The position numbers and the translations under genes were made by a program. A DNA stretch of 64,000 bases. It comes from an uncultured Treponema sp. Lineage in GTDB: Bacteria; Spirochaetota; Spirochaetia; Treponematales; Treponemataceae. The stretch covers positions 1 to 64,000 of the forward strand of contig CALCRU010000055.1 in assembly GCA_937894335.1 (NCBI GenBank), in the 5' to 3' direction. Positions 24,578 to 33,777 of this stretch are shown piece by piece. Below the pieces are notes generated by a model that saw only the letters and a list, made by a program, of their open reading frames with translations, searched no databases and was not told where the DNA came from. Position 1 is the first letter of the stretch. Each line of letters opens with the position of its first letter.

Positions 24578-27123
24578 TGTTCTTTTTGCTTTTGGGTAGA
24601 ACTCTTTGCACGACTCTTTTTAAATGCAACGGATATTTTTCCGTCCACAAAATCAACCACAAGAGAATTACTTGTTCCCCTCTTTCCGCTTAGTATAAGA
24701 GTGGCAAGCCTGTCTTCCACTTCGCGCTGTATAAGGCGTCGCATTGGACGCGCACCCATAGAAGGCTCGTAACCGTTGTCTACAAGGTAGTCCCTTGCCT
24801 TGGGCTTTACAGTAAGGGTAAGCTTCTGTTCCGCAAGACGAGTTTCAAGTTCGCCAAGCTGAATGGCAAGGATTTCCTTAACCTGCTCACGGGTAAGTGC
24901 GTTAAAGACTACTACATCATCAATTCGGTTTAAAAGTTCCGGAGACATGATTCGCTTAAGTTCTTCCATGGCTCCAGCTTTTATTTCCTGATAGGGAAGC
25001 ACGCCGTCTCTTGCAGTAGAAAAACCAAGGCGGCCTGTTGCCATTATGTTTCTTGCTCCAGCATTGCTTGTCATTATGAGCAGGCAGTTTCTAAAGCTTA
25101 CGGTGTGTCCAAGGTTGTCTGAAAGTTCTCCTTCTTCAAGAGTCTGAAGCAGAAGATTAAAGACATCTGAGTGGGCCTTTTCTATTTCGTCCAAAAGAAC
25201 TACGGAATAGGGATGCTGCCTAACTGCTTCTGTAAGAACTCCACCCTCTTCGTATCCTATGTATCCCGGTGGTGCACCCACAAGTCTTGACGCATTGTAC
25301 TTTTCCATGTAGTCGCTCATGTCTACGCGAATAAGGGCTTCTTCTGTTCCAAAGAGAAATTTTGCAAGAGCCTTTGCAAGCTGAGTTTTTCCCACACCTG
25401 TAGGTCCAAGAAATATGAATGAACCAAGAGGACGCTTGAGCGAAGAAACGCCAGCCCTACTCCGCCTTACTGCACTGCTTATGAGCGAGATTGCTTCATC
25501 CTGACCTATTACATCCTTGTGGAGTTCCTGCTCCATGTTTACAAGACGAGTTGTTTCACCATCGTCAAGCTGCTCCAGAGGTATTCCCGTTACAGAACTG
25601 ATTATTGCACATACATCATCCTGGGTAACATGGGGACGCATTGCAGTTTCGTTGTTTTTCCAGAACAGGCTAAATTCGTCAAGACGCCTTCTAAGTTCCA
25701 CAACCTTATCTCTTACAAAGGCAGCCTTCTCGTAATCCTGTTCAGCAACAAGACGCTTCTTTTCTTCGGTAAGTGCTTCTATTGAATGCTCAAGTTCCTC
25801 AAGTTCAGTGGGACGAGCTTCTTCCTGAATTTTCTTTGCGGCACCAACCTCGTCCAAAATGTCTATAGCTTTGTCGGGAAGACACCGTTCAGAAATGTAG
25901 CGCTCGGAATATGTAACAATTGATTCAATAACTCCGTCATCATAAATTACATGATGGTAATCTTCGTAGCGGTTCTTTAATCCGTAAAGAATCTGCTCAG
26001 TTTCCTTTTGCGAAGGCTCGGTTACATTTACCTTCTGAAAGCGTCGGGTAAGGGCGCTGTCCTTTTCAAGATACTTGCGGTACTCTTTTGTAGTAGTCGC
26101 ACCAACTACCTGAATCTCTCCTCTGCTTAGCGCTGGCTTCATTATGTTGCTTGCATCCATAGAACCTTCTGGTCCGCCTGCGCCAATGACTGTATGAAGT
26201 TCGTCTATAAAAAGGATTACATCTTTTGCTTCCTTAACTTCCTTCATCATGCGCTTCATGCGTTCTTCAAATTCTCCGCGGTACTTTGTTCCTGCAATCA
26301 TGGCAGCAAGGTCAAGAGTAAGCACTCGTTTTTTTAGAAGTCCACGAGGAACAGTTCCTTTTACTATATGCTGAGCAAGACCTTCAACTATTGCGGTTTT
26401 TCCTACACCTGGGTCACCCACAAGCACGGGATTGTTTTTTGTCCTTCTGCTAAGAATTTGAATCACCCTGCTAATTTCTTCGTCACGACCAACCACAGGA
26501 TCAGACAGGCCGTTACGGGCAACTTCTGTAAGGTCTCTGGTAAACTGAGCAAGTATACCCTGCTGGCTTTTTGACTTTACAGAAGAACTTCCGTCAGACA
26601 TGGAAAGTTCGGGTGGAGTATTACTTTGAAACAGTGCATCAGCAGCGGCCTTCATTCCGTCAGCCCTAGCAGAAGAAGGAATCTTCCTTTCGATTTCTGA
26701 AACAGTCTGTCGCACCAGGGTAAGAGAAATTTCAGCCTTTGCAAAATATCTAGAAAGAAGAGAATTTTCTTCCCTAACACAGGCAAGAAGAATGTGCTCT
26801 GTTCCCACATAGTTTGCATGAAGTGTGCGAGCCTCTACAGACGCAACATCAAGCACAGACTGTAAACGAGACGACATGGGAATATCAGATGTGGAAGAAA
26901 GTGGTACCCTAGAAGGCATACTTTGCTCTATGGTAAGTTGCAGTGTAAGCACATTTATGCGAAGAGCCTTAAGGGTAAGATAGCCCAAACCGTCACCGCT
27001 CCTAAGCATTGCAAGAATAACATGCTCAGGCAAAAGCTGCTCGCTTCCAAATTTGTATGCCTCGTCCTGCGCAAGTGCAATAATAAGACGCTGTGCCCGA
27101 GGCGAAAGGTTTTTCATCATCAT
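24550..27123 (-). CDS. clpC: ClpC-type AAA+ unfoldase
   Basis: Unfolds proteins and feeds them to ClpP. 857 residues: two N-terminal Clp_N repeats (about 5-145) keeping the Glu of PEHVILAML and GTEHILLAC that in B. subtilis ClpC bind phosphoarginine; AAA1 with GDPGVGKT; a short UVR-type middle domain (about 445-480) rather than the long ClpB coiled coil; AAA2 with GPTGVGKT; and an LGF tripeptide in GRLGFST, the usual ClpP-docking loop. Three tandem ATGs begin it (27123, 27120, 27117); GGAG lies so close that the second or third fits better. It ends the mcsA-mcsB-clpC operon. No ClpP gene or CtsR repressor is in the window. Confidence 0.95.
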   Translation of the reverse strand: MMMKNLSPRAQRLIIALAQDEAYKFGSEQLLPEHVILAMLRSGDGLGYLTLKALRINVLTLQLTIEQSMPSRVPLSSTSDIPMSSRLQSVLDVASVEARTLHANYVGTEHILLACVREENSLLSRYFAKAEISLTLVRQTVSEIERKIPSSARADGMKAAADALFQSNTPPELSMSDGSSSVKSKSQQGILAQFTRDLTEVARNGLSDPVVGRDEEISRVIQILSRRTKNNPVLVGDPGVGKTAIVEGLAQHIVKGTVPRGLLKKRVLTLDLAAMIAGTKYRGEFEERMKRMMKEVKEAKDVILFIDELHTVIGAGGPEGSMDASNIMKPALSRGEIQVVGATTTKEYRKYLEKDSALTRRFQKVNVTEPSQKETEQILYGLKNRYEDYHHVIYDDGVIESIVTYSERYISERCLPDKAIDILDEVGAAKKIQEEARPTELEELEHSIEALTEEKKRLVAEQDYEKAAFVRDKVVELRRRLDEFSLFWKNNETAMRPHVTQDDVCAIISSVTGIPLEQLDDGETTRLVNMEQELHKDVIGQDEAISLISSAVRRSRAGVSSLKRPLGSFIFLGPTGVGKTQLAKALAKFLFGTEEALIRVDMSDYMEKYNASRLVGAPPGYIGYEEGGVLTEAVRQHPYSVVLLDEIEKAHSDVFNLLLQTLEEGELSDNLGHTVSFRNCLLIMTSNAGARNIMATGRLGFSTARDGVLPYQEIKAGAMEELKRIMSPELLNRIDDVVVFNALTREQVKEILAIQLGELETRLAEQKLTLTVKPKARDYLVDNGYEPSMGARPMRRLIQREVEDRLATLILSGKRGTSNSLVVDFVDGKISVAFKKSRAKSSTQKQKEHCVTEVSDL

Positions 27124-27136
27124 GTTCTCCAGTTTA

Positions 27137-28201
27137 CTAAGCTATGTAAAGAGCCTGTGCAGTTTCCTTTAAAACCAAAGCTCTGAGCCGTTCGTTCTTT
27201 TTTGAAGGACTTTGGGAAATGTCTTCTTCTAAATCAAAGTGGCAGTCTTTAAGTGCAAGTTCAAGATGACCGTCCTGAATGCGGTACAGAAGGGCATTTA
27301 AATTTTCCACCGTTCCCTCAAGAAGTTTTATATCCATGCCGAGTTTTAATCCGCTTATGATTTCTATAGCTTCCTTTGTATCCAAAAGCATGCTGTAGTT
27401 GGCAAGCGCATAAGATCGATAAACGGAATTCTTAATCATGGTGGAAAGTTCCCGGGAACACTGCTCACGGGCAAGGCGTTCCTGTTCCACAATCTGCCTC
27501 ATGGCTGCCTGCATGGAAGCGCTCTGATCAAACTCTGTACCTGCGCGGCAGTTTAGCGAAGAGGCCGTATAAAAAGCACCAAGGGAAGAGCCCTTGCTTC
27601 CAAGTCCGTATGTTGCTGTAAAGGAAAATCCCTTCTTGCCTAGACTGTCGCCAACAGAACCTATTCTGCCCAACAGTGTAAGAGCAGGAAGATGCAATCT
27701 GCAGGAAAGCTTCATTCCGCTGCCTGCATCAAACAGGGAAGAAGTAAGGTAACCAAAGTCGTAACTTGCCGCAAACTGAACGCTCTTCTGGAGTCCAGCA
27801 TCAACATAGCGTCCCTCTGAAAGAGCAAAATCTAGCCCCGAAGAAAATACAGCAATTCGCACATGGTCACAGATGTTTACTGTGCAGGAAACTTTTCCGT
27901 CGGCACGAACAACAACTCCGCAATCTCGGTCATCCTGCACAGGTTCAAGAATTCCACATTCGATAAGAACTTTTGTTCCCGAGGGCATGAACTGATTTAC
28001 TGCAATGGAATGATAAGATTCAGCATTGTCCAACTGATTGAATGCGTCAAAGACAATAGAGCGAATTCTTTCTCCATCTGAACCGCGAAATTTTGTGGGG
28101 AAAGGAAAGTTTGCAAGATTTCTGGCAAGGCGCACCCGTGACGAAAGAACAACATCGTCATCATCACCGTGGTGTGAATACCAAACATCAGAAACATTCA
28201 T
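27137..28201 (-). CDS. mcsB: McsB-like protein arginine kinase homologue, catalytically degenerate
   Basis: 354 residues collinear with McsB over the whole length: LSSRVRLARNLANFPFP (19-35), GYLTS plus HLPAL (150-174), and the C-terminal block IVEQERLAREQ to VYRSYALANYSMLLDTKEA. Catalytic positions are changed: the NEEDH motif reads N-I-C-D-H (109-113), so both Glu are lost; TSCPTN reads T-S-S-L-F-D (153-158), losing the Cys; the Arg of GLRAS is K164; and RGIYGE reads T-A-T-Y-G-L (195-200). The R-D of the regulatory phosphoarginine pocket also appears to be K-N. The frame is intact and the gene overlaps mcsA by 4 bases. I infer a pseudokinase kept as a ClpC adaptor or scaffold. Confidence 0.88.
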   Translation of the reverse strand: MNVSDVWYSHHGDDDDVVLSSRVRLARNLANFPFPTKFRGSDGERIRSIVFDAFNQLDNAESYHSIAVNQFMPSGTKVLIECGILEPVQDDRDCGVVVRADGKVSCTVNICDHVRIAVFSSGLDFALSEGRYVDAGLQKSVQFAASYDFGYLTSSLFDAGSGMKLSCRLHLPALTLLGRIGSVGDSLGKKGFSFTATYGLGSKGSSLGAFYTASSLNCRAGTEFDQSASMQAAMRQIVEQERLAREQCSRELSTMIKNSVYRSYALANYSMLLDTKEAIEIISGLKLGMDIKLLEGTVENLNALLYRIQDGHLELALKDCHFDLEEDISQSPSKKNERLRALVLKETAQALYIA

Positions 28202-28719
28202 TCTTCGTCTTCCCCTCCAGCAACAGGTGCTTTTTCCAAAGCGCGAAGGAAGTCTCTGTACAGTGCGGCCTTTTCGTAATCTTCATTCTTTATGGCTTCG
28301 TTCATTTTGTTCTGAAGAGCAATTCTGTCTGTAAGCACTGAATGGAATGTGGTAAGGCGAGCAGGCATTGTTCCTGTGTATTCACCGTGAATTCCCTTCC
28401 CGTCCAAATACTGCTGTATTTCGTTTTTAAAGATTGCATAGCATTCTGGGCAGCCGGTTTTTGCAGTCTTGCGAATTTCTCTAAGACTTGTTCCGCATAC
28501 AGGACACATGCGAGAATTTTCCTGCTCCAGTTTTTTTGCCTTTGCAGAAAGTTCCCTAAAAAGCTGACCTATTGAGTTTTCTATATTTTTGGGATCAGGA
28601 CTTATTCCCCTTTCAATGGCACACTCCATGCACAGGTTGATGCGCCTCTTCTGACCGTTAACGGTTATCTGCTCAAGATAAATTACCGATTCCCTTTCAT
28701 GACAAAAATCACAAACCAT
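28198..28719 (-). CDS. mcsA: McsA-like zinc-finger activator
   Basis: 173 residues, the normal McsA layout. Two zinc-binding modules: CDFCHE (3-8) with CMECA (31-35), and CPVCG (72-76) with CPECY (89-93). The C-terminal UVR domain (about 131-160, LQNKMNEAIKNEDYEKAALYRD) is the part that contacts Clp unfoldases or McsB. In B. subtilis McsA activates McsB and belongs to the ctsR-mcsA-mcsB-clpC operon. Here ctsR is missing and a lolE gene lies just upstream. All eight cysteines are intact, which contrasts with the eroded McsB. Its ATG is preceded by a leaderless-type promoter. Confidence 0.9.
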   Translation of the reverse strand: MVCDFCHERESVIYLEQITVNGQKRRINLCMECAIERGISPDPKNIENSIGQLFRELSAKAKKLEQENSRMCPVCGTSLREIRKTAKTGCPECYAIFKNEIQQYLDGKGIHGEYTGTMPARLTTFHSVLTDRIALQNKMNEAIKNEDYEKAALYRDFLRALEKAPVAGGEDEE

Positions 28720-28725
28720 GATTAC

Positions 28726-28754
28726 ATTCTACCGTATTTCTACATTTTACGCAA
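28726..28754 (-). promoter_or_regulatory. mcsA-mcsB-clpC promoter of leaderless type
   Basis: On the minus strand TTGCGT (28749-28754), a 17-base spacer, TAGAAT (28726-28731), then six bases to the mcsA ATG at 28719. No ribosome site. The -35 lies inside the last codons of lolE, so the Clp operon can be transcribed apart from the lol genes. No CtsR-type direct heptad repeat is visible. Confidence 0.6.
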
Positions 28755-30092
28755 AGTGTCTATGGGTTTTTCTCTTCCAGCCCGTAACGCCGGTATACTA
28801 GACGCAAGTAGAGATAAAATCAGAGTGCCTACAACTATGAGCGACAGTTCCATAAAGGGAATGGTAACAGGAATGTCCTGTAGGTAATAAGCCGGATCAA
28901 GAATCTTTATGTCAAGGGCAGAGGCAGAACTTCCAGTAAGAAGCGAAATGCGGATTCTGTTTGCGGCATTAACAGTTTTTTCCATAAAGGAAATTATGGG
29001 ATTTATATTTACCGAAGCAAGTAGTCCTAGGGGAAGACCAATAAGCACTCCACCAATTCCAGATGCAAATCCTGTAAGGAGGAAAGAAAGTGAAATTTCT
29101 CCAGAGGAAGCGCCCAGACTTTTTAAAATTGCAATTTCCTTTCTGCGTTCCATAACCAGCATGATCAGTGCAGAACTTATGTTGATGCTTGCAACAAGAA
29201 CAATGAGCAACATAATCAAAATGAGCAGAACTTTTGTAGATGCAAAATTTTCGTATTGGGAAGCATTCAATTCGCTCCATAAATAAACCGCCGCAGAGTC
29301 AACCGGTTCTTCTCCTGTAAAGCCGTAGACATTTTCCCTTATGCCCCTTGCAATATCTGTAAGGGCTGTAGAAAAAGAATCTTCCGTTACAACTGCAACA
29401 GAAACTTTGGAGGTACTTTTGGGCAGAACTGAAAATCCAGTCTTAAGGGGAACAAAGAGCCAGAGTGCGTCAAGTTCCTGATATCCGCATGAAACAATTC
29501 CGCCAACAGTAAGAACCGTAACTTTGGGAAGCACACGAGCGTCTTCTCCCTGTCCCATAGACGAAATGCTAATTAGCCTTATGCTGTCACCGGCAGAAAC
29601 ATGAAGGTCAGAGGCAAGTTTCTGCCCCAGTATGGCAGTGCGAGAAGTTTCAAAAGAAGTGCTTCCTTCAACAAGGGTAAAATAATTTTTAAAGCGCTGG
29701 TTGGATTCAAACAAATCTTCAGGAACAGCACGGACTGTAGCACCTGAGCGAGAAGAAGAACCTACCGCAAGAGCCGTCCCCTGTACTTCAGGAACAGCCT
29801 GCACCACTCCACTGCAGGAAGAAATGCGCTCTGCAAAAGCGGTAAGGCTTTCACCACTTGATGCACAGTCTTCCTCTCCAGAAACTACAACAGAAATATC
29901 CTGAGAAGAAAGTCCTATTATGCGACCAGTAATTCCTGCAATCATTCCGTCACTTATTACGAGAACAGCTACAAGGGGAACAAGACTGATTGCAATGCAT
30001 GCAATGGCACCAAGAAGCGTTCTTTTTCCGTGCCCGGCATTTTTTTCAAAGAGAAGTTTTTTTGCATAGAGCAGGCTTGATTTAAAACACAT
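28740..30092 (-). CDS. lolE: Lipoprotein-releasing ABC permease (LolE-like)
   Basis: 450 residues with the FtsX/MacB-type permease plan: one N-terminal helix (about 24-50, LLGAIACIAISLVPLVAVLVISDG), a large periplasmic domain (to about 285), then three helices (about 290-315, 335-365, 415-440). LolCDE extracts lipoproteins from the inner membrane for transfer to the outer membrane. It is the second of two permeases that flank one ATPase, and ends 20 bases before mcsA. The split into LolC and LolE is by position only. Distinguishing it from a MacB-type exporter rests on paired permeases and the size of the periplasmic domain. Confidence 0.82.
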   Translation of the reverse strand: MCFKSSLLYAKKLLFEKNAGHGKRTLLGAIACIAISLVPLVAVLVISDGMIAGITGRIIGLSSQDISVVVSGEEDCASSGESLTAFAERISSCSGVVQAVPEVQGTALAVGSSSRSGATVRAVPEDLFESNQRFKNYFTLVEGSTSFETSRTAILGQKLASDLHVSAGDSIRLISISSMGQGEDARVLPKVTVLTVGGIVSCGYQELDALWLFVPLKTGFSVLPKSTSKVSVAVVTEDSFSTALTDIARGIRENVYGFTGEEPVDSAAVYLWSELNASQYENFASTKVLLILIMLLIVLVASINISSALIMLVMERRKEIAILKSLGASSGEISLSFLLTGFASGIGGVLIGLPLGLLASVNINPIISFMEKTVNAANRIRISLLTGSSASALDIKILDPAYYLQDIPVTIPFMELSLIVVGTLILSLLASSIPALRAGREKPIDTLRKM

Positions 30093-30094
30093 TG

Positions 30095-30775
30095 CTACAG
30101 TTTCTCCAAAGAGCCGTTTTTTATCGTGTAGCGAATATCGCCTTTTTTTGCAAGGTTCATGTCGTGGGTTACGAGTATCAGCGTTTTTTTGTAGCGGTCT
30201 GCCATAGAAAAAAGCAGGTCTCCAATAAGCACTGCATTTGCAGGGTCAAGGTTTCCAGTAGGTTCATCCGCAAGAATTAGAGAGGGATTGTTTATGAGGC
30301 TTCTTGCAACAGCCACCCTCTGCCTTTCGCCGCCAGAAAGCTGAGACGGAAGATGATTTTCTCGCTGAGTAAGTCCCACATCGGCAAGCAGGGAACGAGC
30401 CTTTTCCATAGCGTCTTTTTTTGAAAGTCCTGCCATGTATGCTGGAAAAAATACATTTTCCAAAGCAGTAAAATCCTTAAGAAGATAATGAAACTGAAAC
30501 ACAAGTCCCAATGTTTTTTTTCTGTAAAGGGCAAGTTCGTCTTCCGACATTGCAGAAATGTCATAGCCTTCAACAGTAACACTTCCAGCAGTAGGGCTGT
30601 CCAGTCCGCCAATAATGTTAAGCAAGGTTGACTTTCCGCTTCCGCTGGTGCCTGCAATGACGCACTTTGTTCCCCTTTCTACAGACATGGAAAGTCCGCG
30701 AAGAATGGTAAGGCTCTCGCTCTGGGTCTTATATGTCTTTTCCAAATTCTTTATTACCACAGTCTGACTACTCAT
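30095..30775 (-). CDS. lolD: Lipoprotein-releasing ABC ATPase LolD
   Basis: 226 residues from the ATG at 30775, which overlaps the stop of the upstream permease by 8 bases (ATGAGTAG); a longer reading would run into that gene. A complete ABC ATPase: Walker A GTSGSGKST, Q-loop region LVFQFHYLL, signature LSGGERQRVAVARSL, Walker B LILADEPTGNLD and the H-switch VTHDM. LVFQFHYLL with the following FTALENV is typical of LolD/MacB-type ATPases. It powers lipoprotein extraction with the two adjacent permeases. Confidence 0.92.
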   Translation of the reverse strand: MSSQTVVIKNLEKTYKTQSESLTILRGLSMSVERGTKCVIAGTSGSGKSTLLNIIGGLDSPTAGSVTVEGYDISAMSEDELALYRKKTLGLVFQFHYLLKDFTALENVFFPAYMAGLSKKDAMEKARSLLADVGLTQRENHLPSQLSGGERQRVAVARSLINNPSLILADEPTGNLDPANAVLIGDLLFSMADRYKKTLILVTHDMNLAKKGDIRYTIKNGSLEKL

Positions 30776-32069
30776 CGTGCAGAACCTCCACAACAGTAAG
30801 TTTTAATATGTCCCTGCCTGCAAGCGCTGATGCACCTAGGGCAGAAAGAAGTCCGAACAAAAATACAGCAAGCACTTCTCCAGGAAAAACCCTTGCAGGA
30901 ATGCTAGCGTAAATTGCATACATGGGATTTTCAAAAAGAGACATTGCAGCCTCGGGATTTATCGCACTTAAGGCAACCCTTGTAAAGAAATACTGAAGCT
31001 TTGACACAAGTAAAAAAACTGTGCTCATATTTGCACACAGGAAAAGTCCAAGGACGGTTCCCAGAGTGGCTCCTGCGAATCCCATAAGGAAGCCCTTCAT
31101 TAAAAAGACAAAAAGTATTTCCCTTTTCTTACCGCCCAATGCAGACATTACGGCAATTTCTTCCTTTCGTTCATACACCATTCTCTTCATTCCGTTGTAA
31201 ATGTTGATTGCAACCACAACAAAAATTAGGATGACCAGAAGCATGAGCATGTTTTTTTCTATGCGGAGTGCTCCAAAGAAAGTTCTGTTGTACGATCGCC
31301 AGCTTTCGGCAGAAAGATTGGGAAACTCTTCCGCGAGAGAAGAAATAAAGACTGCATCAGAGGAGGAGTCGGAAAGCTTTACGCCCACCGTTTGAGGAAG
31401 GGACATGGCCATTGCAGAAAGACCAGAAGCAAGGCTTACAAAGGAATATGTTGAGTTTATGTCGCCATAGTCACACCTAAAAATTCCCGTTACCACAAAA
31501 GTTCTGTCCTGAGAAATAAGACTTGCATCACTTGAACCGCTCATGGCAAGAATGGAAACTTCGCTACCAACTCTGGCAGAAAGTTCCCTTGCAAGAGATG
31601 AGCCAAGAACAATACCGTTACCGCTTAAGTCAAATTCTCCTGATGTGATTGTAATTTCTCTAGCAAGACCTTCGTCCGTTTCAAGAACATCTTCTGGGAG
31701 GGCACGCACCAAAGCAGCCGCCTGTCTGGAAAAGCGTCCTACAAAAAGCCCCTGAGCCTCTGCAAAGGGATAGGCTGTCTTTACATTTTTTTGTTCATCG
31801 CACCAGTTTAAAAAAGGCACAAAGTCATCAGATGAAATTTCAGAGACTCTCACATGATAGGAAGAAATTTCCATAATGGCATCCTTAAATCCCATTTGAA
31901 AACCGTTCATTACTCCAAGAACAACAGTAAGCACCATAACGCCAAAGCATATTCCAAGGGAAGCAAGAAAAGAAGTTACATGAGACTTTCCTTCCTTTTC
32001 CACAGAAGAGAATTTTCTTGATGTAAAAAATATCCATCTTAGGGAAGTTTTAGTTTCCGCCTTCAACAA
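30768..32069 (-). CDS. lolC: Lipoprotein-releasing ABC permease (LolC-like)
   Basis: 433 residues with one N-terminal helix (about 30-55, FLASLGICFGVMVLTVVLGVMNG), a periplasmic domain rich in Ser and Val (about 60-270), then three C-terminal helices, the first being LMLLVILIFVVVAINIYNGM. The cytosolic stretch RKEEIAVMSALGGKKREI is the coupling-helix motif of FtsX-type permeases. It overlaps the preceding hypothetical gene by 20 bases and lolD by 8. Function as for lolE. Confidence 0.82.
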   Translation of the reverse strand: MLKAETKTSLRWIFFTSRKFSSVEKEGKSHVTSFLASLGICFGVMVLTVVLGVMNGFQMGFKDAIMEISSYHVRVSEISSDDFVPFLNWCDEQKNVKTAYPFAEAQGLFVGRFSRQAAALVRALPEDVLETDEGLAREITITSGEFDLSGNGIVLGSSLARELSARVGSEVSILAMSGSSDASLISQDRTFVVTGIFRCDYGDINSTYSFVSLASGLSAMAMSLPQTVGVKLSDSSSDAVFISSLAEEFPNLSAESWRSYNRTFFGALRIEKNMLMLLVILIFVVVAINIYNGMKRMVYERKEEIAVMSALGGKKREILFVFLMKGFLMGFAGATLGTVLGLFLCANMSTVFLLVSKLQYFFTRVALSAINPEAAMSLFENPMYAIYASIPARVFPGEVLAVFLFGLLSALGASALAGRDILKLTVVEVLHDE

Positions 32070-32907
32070 AATGCTCCTCCACCTTTACAAAATCTTCATA
32101 CAGGGTAACAACAGAAAATCCGCCATCAAAGAAAACCGTCTGCCTCCAGCGGCTGTTTCCTTCGTATTTCTGAGTCATGCGCAAAATACCGTCTTCAAAG
32201 TAGAACATGTTTGGCTCGCTAAAGGAAGTATATGTATATTCAAAGCGCTTGACAGTTGATTTTCCCTCAAGCGTAAAAACTTCTTCCTGAGAAACGAGTC
32301 TTCCGTCATAGTCAAATGTTCTTGTAATGACGCTTTCAGTTTCGCCTTTACGAACTTCTCTTACAGGATTTTTATTAGCGTCATATTCAGTTATGCAGGA
32401 AGAAAAAACATTCTGGGATGCGTCGTAATAAAACACTTCTTTACGAATCAAGTGGGATTCTTCCCCCTGACTGTAGATGTAGTTTTCACGGCTAAGTAGA
32501 AGTACCTCAGAGGCAGACCTTGCATTTTTCCAGACAATGACAGAAGCAAGCCTTAAGAGGTCATCGTATTCACGGCGCACAATCTGACTGCTGTTTACCG
32601 TAATGCTTTCTCTGCTTCCGTTGGGAAGATGCTCTAGTGCAAGTTGCTCGTCCTGAACTTGCAAAAGGGAAAGTTCGTTTCTGGAATTAAGCAGAAGCAT
32701 TTCAGAACTTTCTTCCAAAAGACTTTCTTCTTCCTTTGTGGAAACAAATTTTGGAGCGGTTAAAAACTGAACTAGCTCCTGTTTTTTTATAAACTTTTCG
32801 CTTTCACTTAAGGGAGGATTTACAAGAACTTTCTCAAACCACGGCTGTGATTCATCTATTACTGGAAAGAGAAGATAAAGAAAAAAAGACACGGCAAGAA
32901 CATTCAC
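32050..32907 (-). CDS. Exported hypothetical protein with YD-like strands
   Basis: 285 residues. Residues 1-16 form a short hydrophobic leader (VLAVSFFLYLLFPV). The second half consists of repeated beta hairpins resembling RHS/YD-type text output (VFYYDASQNVFSSCITEYDA, TRTFDYDGRLVSQEE, FEYTYTSFSEPNMFYFED), suggesting a small periplasmic beta-sheet protein. No enzyme motif. It is 6 bases after ftsY and overlaps lolC by 20 bases; such tight coupling hints at a role in envelope biogenesis, but this is inference. Confidence 0.65.
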   Translation of the reverse strand: MNVLAVSFFLYLLFPVIDESQPWFEKVLVNPPLSESEKFIKKQELVQFLTAPKFVSTKEEESLLEESSEMLLLNSRNELSLLQVQDEQLALEHLPNGSRESITVNSSQIVRREYDDLLRLASVIVWKNARSASEVLLLSRENYIYSQGEESHLIRKEVFYYDASQNVFSSCITEYDANKNPVREVRKGETESVITRTFDYDGRLVSQEEVFTLEGKSTVKRFEYTYTSFSEPNMFYFEDGILRMTQKYEGNSRWRQTVFFDGGFSVVTLYEDFVKVEEHFVEGGN

Positions 32908-32913
32908 GAACCG

Positions 32914-33777
32914 TCACTCTCCCAAAAAGTCGTTAAGGTAGTGCTCTGCAGAAAAAGGCGCAATGTCTTCGTAGTGTTCCCCAGTGCAGACAAATGCAAC
33001 GGGAATTCCCAATTCCTTACCAATTGCAATAAGCTCTCCGCCCTTGGCAGTTGAATCGTATTTTGTCAGCACCAGCGCATCCAGACCTACGGCTTCGTTA
33101 AAGACTTCCGCCTGTCGCACTGCATTCTGACCAGTTGTTGCGTCTATTACAAGAATTTTTTTATAGCATCCTTCGCTGGCACATTTCTGCGCAACCCTGT
33201 CAATTTTTTTTAGTTCGTTTACAAGATTTTCCTTATTGTGCAAGCGGCCTGCAGTATCGGCAAGAACAAGTCCCCCTCCGTGAGAGGAACATGCGGATGC
33301 TGCATCAAAGACAACTGCAGAAGGATCGCTTCCCATCTGATGTTTTACCACACGGATTCCAAGACGCTCTCCATGCAGGGCTATCTGGTCTACTGCAGCG
33401 GCACGGAAAGTATCGGAGGCAGCCATGACAACACTTTCTCCTTGCTCTTTAAAAAGGCGGGCCATTTTTGCAACGCTTGTAGTTTTTCCCACACCGTTCA
33501 CACCAAGCACAAGAAAGACATTAGTCTTATCCTTTTGCACATCAAGTTTTGTTTCCTTTACATATTCAGAAAGCATGGATTTTAATTCAGAGACAATTTG
33601 TTTCTGGTCGCGGATTTTCTTTTCCTTGCACACTTTCTGCAGACGCTCGCACAGTTCGTAAGCGGTACGGGCACCCACATCACCTTCCACAAGAGCATCG
33701 GTAAGGTCATCAAAAAAATCTTCATCAGCAGAAGAATGGAGTCCAAACAGAGATTTTAATTTTTGAGCGAACGACAT
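32914..33777 (-). CDS. ftsY: Signal recognition particle receptor FtsY
   Basis: GTPase receptor that docks SRP-bound ribosomes at the membrane. 287 residues containing only the N and G domains; the acidic A domain of E. coli FtsY is missing, as in many bacteria. Motifs: G1 GVNGVGKTTSVAKMA, G2 DTFRAAAVDQ, G3 DTAGRLHN, G4 TKYDSTAKGG. The ATG shares a base with the stop of the upstream gene (TAATG), and the ribosome site GGAGGA lies within that gene's last codons. Followed by the lol genes, so membrane targeting and lipoprotein sorting are in one run. Confidence 0.96.
   Translation of the reverse strand: MSFAQKLKSLFGLHSSADEDFFDDLTDALVEGDVGARTAYELCERLQKVCKEKKIRDQKQIVSELKSMLSEYVKETKLDVQKDKTNVFLVLGVNGVGKTTSVAKMARLFKEQGESVVMAASDTFRAAAVDQIALHGERLGIRVVKHQMGSDPSAVVFDAASACSSHGGGLVLADTAGRLHNKENLVNELKKIDRVAQKCASEGCYKKILVIDATTGQNAVRQAEVFNEAVGLDALVLTKYDSTAKGGELIAIGKELGIPVAFVCTGEHYEDIAPFSAEHYLNDFLGE

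Noticed and set aside
24401..24772. A 123-codon plus-strand frame across the clpC end and the phosphoribosyltransferase start
   Set aside because: It covers two well-supported minus-strand genes and their promoter; no homology-like motif or ribosome site.
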